47,903 bases of DNA from assembly GCA_934747325.1 (NCBI GenBank), contig CAKVGW010000007.1:1-47903 (forward strand), written 5' to 3'. Shown piece after piece: positions 42,693 through 47,903 of this stretch (positions are counted from its first letter, which is position 1; each line of letters opens with the position of its first letter). Origin of the DNA: an uncultured Candidatus Melainabacteria bacterium (GTDB taxonomy: Bacteria; Cyanobacteriota; Vampirovibrionia; Gastranaerophilales; Gastranaerophilaceae). The notes below the pieces were generated by a model, which saw nothing but the letters and a program-made list of their open reading frames with translations, did no database searches and was not told where the DNA came from. The position numbers were made by a program, and so were the translations under genes.

Positions 42693-42980
42693 ATGTCAGA
42701 TATTAGTTTTAAATCAACCTTCAAAATCCCTGTGAGTCAATGGGGTGTAAATAATTCAAAAAAACTTCAACTAAAATCGCTGGTTTCTTCCTATAATGGC
42801 GTTGTTACTAAAGGTAAAGAACAAACAGCACTGGTTTCAATTTCTGATAAAAAGGATTTTGGTTTTATTAGGAAACTAAAAAAAATCGGATATTGTGAAT
42901 TCAAGCAAATTGAAGGCGAAAATATAAAAAAAGAATCTTTAGAAGATTATGTAAAGAACTTTTTTAAGAAAAATCAGTAA
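42693..42980 (+). CDS. Small hypothetical protein with SFKSTF N-terminus
   Basis: A 95-residue basic protein beginning MSDISFKSTFKIPVSQWGVN; the SFK-type tag (5-10) is like that of other unknown proteins here. The remainder could be a small alpha/beta domain (TALVSISDKKDFGFIRKLKKIGY). AAAGGAG precedes the ATG. Its last 17 bases overlap the 3' end of the convergent flavoprotein gene. Function unknown. Confidence 0.65.
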   Translation: MSDISFKSTFKIPVSQWGVNNSKKLQLKSLVSSYNGVVTKGKEQTALVSISDKKDFGFIRKLKKIGYCEFKQIEGENIKKESLEDYVKNFFKKNQ

Positions 42981-44151
42981 TAGCTTCTTTTGCAACAAAG
43001 GCTGTAGACCAAGCGTTTTGCAAATTATATCCGCCGCAAAAACCGTCGATATTTAGCGCTTCACCTATACAATAAATATTTTTATACTTTTTTAATTCCA
43101 TTGTCTTAGGATTGATTTCTGATAAATCAATCCCGCCGGCAGTAACGGTTTCTTCCCCTTTATTTGTGCCGATAACGGTTAATTCTAAGTTATGAAGTTT
43201 GCTTAAAATAAAATCTCTGGTTTTACCATCAATCTTATGCGCTTTAATATCTGCAATATCACCAATTAAATATTTAATAAGTCCGTGTGGTATAAATTTT
43301 GATAAAATATTTTTAACATCTTTATGCGGATTTGTATTCAAAAGTTCTTGCAAGTTGATTTCTTGCGGATACAAATCAAAATTTAATTTGTATGGGAAAT
43401 TATCACGAGCTTTTACTGATGAAATTTTGTATGCTAACGGGCCTGAGATTCCAAAGTGTGTGAATAATAAATCATCAGTAAGTCTGTTGCAGTTCACATT
43501 TCTGACTACAATTCCCGAAACCTCTTTAGAATTTTCTTTTGTGTTTAAACCAACTAAAGAAGGTTTTGGCGGTATAATTTTTATTTCAAAACTTTTCAAA
43601 AAATCAAAATTTGAGTGTCCGCCAATTGCAATAATTACGTGAGAAAATAAGTATTCGCACATTTTTTTATTCTTTGAATAATTAGGAGTTGATAAAATTT
43701 TAAATCCGCTATCAATTTTTTCTATTTTAATAACTTCTTCTTTTTGAATTTGAACAATCTTCAAATTATTTAAAATTTTTTCTCTTACATCTTTTGCGCT
43801 GTTAGAAGTTGGAAAAATTCTTTCATCCTCTTGAGTATAAGTTTCAACGCCTAATTCGTCGAACAAAGCTAATGTATCATAAGTTGAAAATTTAGAAAAT
43901 ACAGAGTATAAAAACTTTTCACCGCGTGGATAATTTTTTGCTAGATCTTTAAAATCGTATTCTGCATGCGCTAAATTACAACGGCCGCCTCCTGTTGGCA
44001 AAAGTGTTCTCAATGGCATTCCTTTATCAAACAAAGTAACGTCAAAGCCTTCTTTTTGTAATAAATATGCGCAAATACATCCTGACGCACCTGCACCTAT
44101 TATTGCAATATTCACGCCTGTTTTTTTATATGTTTTAGATTCTTGTTCCAT
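42964..44151 (-). CDS. BaiN/HI0933-family NAD(P)/FAD-dependent oxidoreductase
   Basis: The start at ATG 44151 gives MEQESKTYK and 395 residues; a TTG three codons upstream is possible. Motifs are IAIIGAGASGCICAYLLQ with an acidic strand end (FDKG), then TGGGRCNLAH, FGISGPLAY, and the C-terminal TVTAGGIDLSEINPKTME plus CIGEALNIDGFCGGYNLQNAW, all hallmarks of the HI0933/YhiN family. Some members reduce bile-acid intermediates (BaiN), but for most the substrate is unknown. The start lies inside the folK 3' end. Confidence 0.88.
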   Translation of the reverse strand: MEQESKTYKKTGVNIAIIGAGASGCICAYLLQKEGFDVTLFDKGMPLRTLLPTGGGRCNLAHAEYDFKDLAKNYPRGEKFLYSVFSKFSTYDTLALFDELGVETYTQEDERIFPTSNSAKDVREKILNNLKIVQIQKEEVIKIEKIDSGFKILSTPNYSKNKKMCEYLFSHVIIAIGGHSNFDFLKSFEIKIIPPKPSLVGLNTKENSKEVSGIVVRNVNCNRLTDDLLFTHFGISGPLAYKISSVKARDNFPYKLNFDLYPQEINLQELLNTNPHKDVKNILSKFIPHGLIKYLIGDIADIKAHKIDGKTRDFILSKLHNLELTVIGTNKGEETVTAGGIDLSEINPKTMELKKYKNIYCIGEALNIDGFCGGYNLQNAWSTAFVAKEAITDFS

Positions 44152-44635
44152 ACAAAACAACCATTTCAGGATTTTCTAATTCTTCATAAAGTTCCATAAC
44201 TGTTTTTTTATAAACAGGATGAACAAAATCTTGCGCAATTTCTAACATAGGAACAAGCACAAATGCGCGTTTGCAGAAGTTTTTGTGTGGAATTGTTAAA
44301 CGCTCTGTATTTATTATTAAATCATCATAGAACAAAATATCTATATCTAATGTTCTATCTATATAATTTTTAGATGCAATTCTTTTTCTGCCAAGTTGGT
44401 TTTCAATTCTTTGACATTCGTTCAATAATTCTTCAGGAGTAAAGGTTGTTGAAATTTGTATAACAGCGTTTACAAACCAGTTTTCAGAATTCATTTGCCA
44501 AGGTTCTGATTCATAGAAAGATGAAGTAGCAACCACGCTAATTTTTTCAGATGCGCTTAGTAAGCTGGTTGCTTGTTGTAAGTAGCCAACTCTATCGCCC
44601 AAATTAGAACCTAATGATAAATAAACGATTGCCAT
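44135..44635 (-). CDS. folK: 2-amino-4-hydroxy-6-hydroxymethyldihydropteridine pyrophosphokinase
   Basis: The 166-residue protein opens MAIVYLSLGSNLGDR. It has YESEPW, FVNAVIQI, then RKRIASKNYIDRTLDIDILFYDD (the metal-binding DxD region) and IPHKNFCKRAFVLVPMLEI, the full HPPK pattern. It makes 6-hydroxymethylpterin pyrophosphate in folate synthesis. No Shine-Dalgarno exists; TTGACA-N18-TAAAAT ends six bases before the ATG, so the transcript is probably leaderless. Confidence 0.95.
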   Translation of the reverse strand: MAIVYLSLGSNLGDRVGYLQQATSLLSASEKISVVATSSFYESEPWQMNSENWFVNAVIQISTTFTPEELLNECQRIENQLGRKRIASKNYIDRTLDIDILFYDDLIINTERLTIPHKNFCKRAFVLVPMLEIAQDFVHPVYKKTVMELYEELENPEMVVLYGTRI

Positions 44636-44641
44636 AATTTG

Positions 44642-44671
44642 ATTTTAGCAAGATAGTTGAATTCTTGTCAA
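44642..44671 (-). promoter_or_regulatory. folK promoter (leaderless)
   Basis: On the minus strand, TTGACA (44671-44666), an 18-nt spacer, and TAAAAT (44647-44642) preceded by TGC. Only six bases separate the -10 from the ATG. Confidence 0.65.
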
Positions 44672-44691
44672 TAAAAAAAATAAACAAACAA

Positions 44692-44717
44692 AAAAAGAAG
44701 CCCGTAGGCTTCTTTTT
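44692..44717 (-). terminator. rpmE terminator
   Basis: AAAAAGAAGCC and GGCTTCTTTTT with a 4-nt loop; a U-run follows on the minus strand. Confidence 0.88.
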
Positions 44718-44735
44718 CGTAAAATCTTAACAAAA

Positions 44736-44936
44736 CTATTTTGTTCCGTAACGTTTTTTGAATCTTTCAACACGTCCTTCAGAGTCAAGAATTTTTTGTT
44801 GACCGGTGTAGAATGGGTGGCAGTTTGAGCAAATTTCAACTGTTAAACCGTCTACAACAGAACCTGTTTCAATTTCGTTACCGCAAACACATTTGATAAC
44901 AGTTTTTTTATAATCTGGATGGATTCCGTTTTTCAT
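44736..44936 (-). CDS. rpmE: 50S ribosomal protein L31, zinc-binding form
   Basis: The start is the ATG at 44936 after AAGAAGG, giving [11 protein letters not shown], the usual L31 N-terminus; an in-frame ATG eight codons earlier is not used. The 66-residue protein has Cys16, Cys18, Cys36 and Cys39, so it is the Zn-containing (C+) type, and [12 protein letters not shown] is the conserved core. -10-like TATAAT is seen upstream in 44937-45000. The rest of the 44937-45286 gap is the rpsJ promoter region. Confidence 0.96.
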   Translation of the reverse strand: MKNGIHPDYKKTVIKCVCGNEIETGSVVDGLTVEICSNCHPFYTGQQKILDSEGRVERFKKRYGTK

Positions 44937-45187
44937 TTTTAACCTTCTTTCTTGATTCAAGATTCCAAACTTGAATTTTTTCGACCAATTATATTCTATT
45001 CTGCTGAATTTAATTTTGCAAGTATCATCTCTATAAATATTAATTCTGTTTATAATTTGTTACATTTTTATTTAATACTTTTTATTCCCCGTTACCATAT
45101 CCTTCTAAAATTGTAAATTTTTGTAAAATCTTATAGTAAATCTCAAGCCTTTGTTGACACTGATTTTTGTTTGTTTTACGATTAATA

Positions 45188-45196
45188 TGCTATAGT
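45188..45196 (+). promoter_or_regulatory. Extended -10 of the S10 operon
   Basis: TGC-TATAGT at 45188-45196, about 90 bases before rpsJ. The only perfect TTGACA (45154-45159) is 31 bases away, too far for a normal pair, so this is probably an extended -10 promoter. Confidence 0.4.
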
Positions 45197-45286
45197 CGAA
45201 AGAATAGCATAATCTCTTTGTAGCCATTGATTTGACTGCATTTTGAGGATTATTTGTGTAAAAGACATAAAATAAAGGAATGAAAA

Positions 45287-45604
45287 ATGACAACAGCTAA
45301 AAGACAAAGAATTAGAGTTTGTTTAAGATCTTACGAACATAAATTAGTTGACGTATCAGCTGAAAAAATCGTAGAAACAGCAAAAAGAACAGACGCTAAA
45401 GTAGCAGGTCCTATTCCTTTACCTACAAAAAGACGTATCTATTGTGTATTGCGTTCACCACACGTAGACAAGAAGTCAAGAGAACACTTCGAAATTCGTA
45501 CGCACAAACGCATTATCGATATTTACGAACCTACTCAACAAACAACTGAAGAATTGAGTAGATTAGACTTACCAGCAGGCGTAGATATTGAAGTTAAATT
45601 ATAA
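45287..45604 (+). CDS. rpsJ: 30S ribosomal protein S10
   Basis: The 105-residue protein has [52 protein letters not shown] and [12 protein letters not shown], all conserved in S10. AAAGGA precedes the ATG. It opens the S10 operon, but a 273-base spacer separates it from rplC. Confidence 0.98.
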   Translation: MTTAKRQRIRVCLRSYEHKLVDVSAEKIVETAKRTDAKVAGPIPLPTKRRIYCVLRSPHVDKKSREHFEIRTHKRIIDIYEPTQQTTEELSRLDLPAGVDIEVKL

Positions 45605-45616
45605 TTAAAACTTCAT

Positions 45617-45655
45617 TCCCTCGTCCCTATGTGGAAGAGGGTTAGGGTGAGGGGT
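45617..45655. repeat. Dispersed palindromic repeat, copy 4 (after rpsJ)
   Basis: CCCTCGTCCCTATGTGGAAG then AGGGTTAGGGTGAGGGG, inverse to copy 1. Confidence 0.7.
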
Positions 45656-45877
45656 TATTCCTGAACCAAAAGCCAAAATTGAAAACTTAATAAGCATTAT
45701 GCATATAATGTGAACTACGACGTCAGGTAAGACGGAAGGTGAAAACCCTTGAGGGATGACTTTCAAAATGACGATTCCCATTTTAGGTAAAGAGTAAGGC
45801 AGTAGCGCTCGCAAGATGAAAGGCATATTTGTACAAGGCAGAAATGCGCAAGTATATATGTCGGAAAGGAAGACACA
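45656..45877 (+). other. Long structured spacer between rpsJ and rplC
   Basis: About 220 bases without a convincing reading frame, richer in G and C than the nearby genes. It contains a near-palindrome around GCATTATGCATATAATG (45696-45712) and purine-rich segments, ending in GGAAAGGAAG before the rplC ATG. S10-operon spacers are normally a few to tens of bases. It may be a structured leader or an old insertion; I do not recognise an RNA family. Confidence 0.5.
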
Positions 45878-46516
45878 ATGACACTAGGTGTAATAGGTAA
45901 AAAAGTTGGAATGACTCAAATCTTTGATTCAGAAGGTTTGGCAGTTCCTGTTACAGTAATCAAAGTTGATTCAACAGTAGTTACTCAAGTTAAAACTGTT
46001 GAAACTGATGGTTACAATGCTATACAAGTTGGTACAATTGCAGCAAAAGAAAAACATTTAACAAAAGCTGAAATTGGTCACTTCAAGAAAAATGGTTTAA
46101 ACAACTATAGACATTTACAAGAATTCAGAGTTGAAAATCCTGCTGATTATAAAGTTGGTCAAGAAATCGACTTAGCAGCAGCTCTTGCAGATGTTCAAAA
46201 AGTTGACGTAACTGGTACTTCAATAGGTAAAGGTTTCCAAGGTACTGTAAAAAGATGGAACTTCGGCAGAGGTCCTATGGCTCACGGTTCTAAAAACCAC
46301 AGAGAACCAGGTTCTATCGGTGCAGGTACAACTCCTAGCCGTGTTATCAAAGGTAAAAGAATGGCTGGTAACATGGGTAATGAAAGAGTTACAATTACTA
46401 AACTTAAACTTGTTAAAGTTGATGCTGAAAACGGTTTGGTATTAGTAAAAGGTTCAGTACCAGGTTGTGAAGGCAGATTGGTAACAATCGTTCCTACAAG
46501 AACTAAATGGAACTAA
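45878..46516 (+). CDS. rplC: 50S ribosomal protein L3
   Basis: The 212-residue protein begins GVIGKKVGMTQIFDSEGLAVPVTVI, and has GKGFQGTVKRWNFGRGPMAHGSKNHREPGSIGAGTTPSRVIKGKRMAGNMG, the conserved L3 loop near the peptidyl-transferase centre. GGAAGG precedes the ATG. It is flanked on both sides by unusually long spacers. Confidence 0.98.
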   Translation: MTLGVIGKKVGMTQIFDSEGLAVPVTVIKVDSTVVTQVKTVETDGYNAIQVGTIAAKEKHLTKAEIGHFKKNGLNNYRHLQEFRVENPADYKVGQEIDLAAALADVQKVDVTGTSIGKGFQGTVKRWNFGRGPMAHGSKNHREPGSIGAGTTPSRVIKGKRMAGNMGNERVTITKLKLVKVDAENGLVLVKGSVPGCEGRLVTIVPTRTKWN

Positions 46517-46739
46517 AATGCGTAAGCCGGAGTGAAGTCCGGTGTCGGGTTGCGGTTAGCAATCCGAGCAGGGACGAAACTCTACGATGCCGCCGTTGTG
46601 ACGAAACGTAAGTGAAGGAACGAAGCAATCTTTGATTGCACAGGCGGAAAAATAAAACTAAAAATTGAGATATACAACCCGCTTCTGCCATATAAAGCCA
46701 AACGGCAAGGGGTAGACGGAAAGCAAAAGGAAAAATAAA
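46517..46739 (+). other. Long structured spacer between rplC and rplD
   Basis: 223 bases without a supported gene. Local hairpins are CCGGA-GTGAAG-TCCGG, GGATTGC/GCAATCC-type (GGTTGCGGTTAGCAATCC), and GCAATC-TTT-GATTGC. A CGAAGCAATC stretch recalls the inner arm of the MITE-like element. AAAAGGA precedes the rplD ATG. Confidence 0.5.
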
Positions 46740-47366
46740 ATGTCAAAACAATTATTGAATACAAATGGCGAAAAGTTAGGTGAAATCGCTTTAAACGAAG
46801 CTGTTTTCGGCGTTGAACCAAACTTGCACGTAATGCATTTGGCACTTAGAAGACAATTAAACAATGCAAGACAAGGTTCTGCATCAGCTAAAACAAGAGC
46901 AGAAGTTTCTGGTGGCGGTAAAAAACCTTGGAAACAAAAAGGTACTGGTCGTGCTAGAGCAGGTTCTTTAAGATCACCTTTATTTGCAGGTGGTGGTGTA
47001 ATCTTTGGACCAAAACCAAGAAGCTATGAAATCAACATGCCACAAAAGGCTAGAAAATTGGCTCTTAAATCTGCACTTTCTGCTAGAGAAGAACAATTAG
47101 TAGTTGTAAAAGATTTCTCAGCTATTTCTGAACCAAAAACTAAGTTAATGGCTGGTATTATTAAATCATTAAATCTAACTGGTAAGATTTTGGTTATCGC
47201 TGATACAAATGCAGAAGAAAATAAATTCTTAGGTTTGGCAGCAGGTAATATTCCATCAGTTAAATTATTATTACCATCAAACTTAAACGTAAAAGACCTA
47301 TTAGAAGCTGATTTCGTTGTAATGACTGAAAAAGCTGTAAATGAAGTTACAGAAAGGTTGCAATAA
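46740..47366 (+). CDS. rplD: 50S ribosomal protein L4
   Basis: The 208-residue protein has the extended loop RQGSASAKTRAEVSGGGKKPWKQKGTGRARAGSLRSPLFAGGGVIFGP, typical of L4/L4P, which lines the exit tunnel. AAAAGGA precedes the ATG. The stop overlaps the rplW start by one base (TAATG). Confidence 0.98.
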   Translation: MSKQLLNTNGEKLGEIALNEAVFGVEPNLHVMHLALRRQLNNARQGSASAKTRAEVSGGGKKPWKQKGTGRARAGSLRSPLFAGGGVIFGPKPRSYEINMPQKARKLALKSALSAREEQLVVVKDFSAISEPKTKLMAGIIKSLNLTGKILVIADTNAEENKFLGLAAGNIPSVKLLLPSNLNVKDLLEADFVVMTEKAVNEVTERLQ

Positions 47367-47665
47367 TGACTAAAAATATCGAAAAATTATATGATGTAAT
47401 CAAAAGACCTATTATAACTGAAAAATCAATGATGGCAACAGCTCAAGGTCAATACACTTTTGAAGTAAACATGAACGCAACAAAAGTTGAAATCGCGCAA
47501 GCTGTAGAATTAGCTTTCCCAGGCAGAAAAGTTAAGAAAGTTAGAACAGTTTATATGCCATCACACGAAAAAAGAATGGGTTTAAAATTTGGTAGAACAG
47601 ATTCTTCTAAGAAAGCAATCGTTACTATCGAAGGCGATCCAATCGAAGAATTGACAGCTATTTAG
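47366..47665 (+). CDS. rplW: 50S ribosomal protein L23
   Basis: The 99-residue protein has DVIKRPIITEKSMM, YTFEVNMNATKVEIAQAVELAF and KVRTVYMPSHEKRMG, conserved in L23 at the tunnel exit, where trigger factor docks. It is translationally coupled to rplD. A 143-base spacer with a palindromic repeat follows. Confidence 0.98.
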   Translation: MTKNIEKLYDVIKRPIITEKSMMATAQGQYTFEVNMNATKVEIAQAVELAFPGRKVKKVRTVYMPSHEKRMGLKFGRTDSSKKAIVTIEGDPIEELTAI

Positions 47666-47675
47666 TAGCTGTAAG

Positions 47676-47760
47676 TTCCCTCTCCTAGGGGGAGGGTAGA
47701 ATTTCAAGTTGAGTTTAACGAAACTTAGAAATTCGGGTGGGGGTTCACCCCGAGGGGTAA
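47676..47760. repeat. Dispersed palindromic repeat, copy 5 (between rplW and rplB)
   Basis: CCCTCTCCTAGGGGGAGGG (47678-47696), then an inverted pair, GAATTTCAAGTTGAG and CGAAACTTAGAAATTC, and GGGGTTCACCCCG (about 47742-47754). The repeat is longer and more elaborate than the other copies. Confidence 0.65.
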
Positions 47761-47808
47761 CTCTCAAATATTACAGTAGCCAAAAAGATAATTATAGGAG
47801 AAAATAAA

Positions 47809-47903
47809 ATGGCAATTCGTAAAATTAATCCGACATCTCCGGGACAAAGAGGTATGACAAAGAGTGATTATCAAGAAATCACTACATCAACTCCTGAAAA
47901 ATC
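47809..47903 (+). CDS. rplB: 50S ribosomal protein L2 (5' part)
   Basis: The ATG at 47809 follows TAGGAG. The first 31 residues ([20 protein letters not shown] and on) match the L2 N-terminus (KxxPTSPGxR). The frame is open to the window edge. Position after rplW is the normal S10 order. Confidence 0.95.
   Translation, partial: MAIRKINPTSPGQRGMTKSDYQEITTSTPEK

Noticed and set aside
45154..45196. TTGACA and TATAGT as one ordinary promoter for rpsJ
   Set aside because: The spacing is 31 bases; the extended -10 alone is more likely.
45656..45877. Group II intron or other ribozyme in the rpsJ-rplC spacer
   Set aside because: It lies between complete genes, is too short, and I see no domain V-like hairpin.

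Overview
The window is AT-rich, densely coding DNA from a bacterium with an outer membrane: it has BamA and an OmpH/Skp-like chaperone, a dcw-type murein/division set, and a cobalamin riboswitch. An LdpA-like Fe-S protein (a family I know from Cyanobacteria), export-apparatus genes and many small lineage-specific proteins suggest a non-photosynthetic cyanobacterial relative (Melainabacteria/Vampirovibrionia, probably gut Gastranaerophilales). That placement is inference from gene content; no rRNA gene is present.

Layout. 1-4861 (minus): bamA, ompH-like, pyrimidine-nucleoside phosphorylase, then a gene cut by the left edge that encodes a soluble protein homologous to the cytoplasmic domain of FlhA/SctV. 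5079-9611 (mostly minus): lineage-specific proteins, an FAD enzyme, and a 50-codon gene with its own promoter and terminator. 9737-10017: a 261-bp MITE-like element with terminal inverted repeats and a perfect 10-bp target duplication. 10128-14117 (plus): an unknown protein, a FliH/SctL-like protein and a SctV-type export gate. 14164-20744: small unknown proteins, an ACT microsatellite, a decayed repeat copy, fabI, queD, a uridine-kinase-like gene and a glycosyltransferase with a cysteine-rich tail. 20940-21191: tRNA-Ile(GAU) with rearranged partial copies of its 3' end and terminator. 21236-24368: a hypothetical, rsmH, ftsL-like and ldpA-like. 24427-30150 (minus): leuS, then an flhA-pilZ-membrane protein operon. 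30270-32831: rarA and a GT39-like membrane protein. 32881-34646 (minus): rpsT and tig. 34797-40004: murC-murB-ddl-ftsQ-hemW. 40007-42424: a promoter and cobalamin riboswitch in front of two unknown genes. 42693-44936: a small unknown, a BaiN/HI0933-type flavoprotein, folK and rpmE. 45287 to the end: the start of the S10 operon (rpsJ, rplC, rplD, rplW, rplB) with unusually long structured spacers.

The main point of interest is type III export. Three FlhA-superfamily proteins lie within 30 kb: a flagellar-type FlhA beside a PilZ protein, a SctV-type gate next to a SctL/FliH-like protein, and a membrane-free C-domain protein with a DUF4177-like head. This suggests a flagellum plus a second, possibly non-flagellar, export machine, and a soluble accessory derived from the gate's chaperone-docking domain. 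Next in interest are the cobalamin-riboswitch-controlled pair of unknown genes, an intact MITE, palindromic repeats inserted repeatedly between operon genes, several apparently leaderless genes, and the altered S10 operon spacers.
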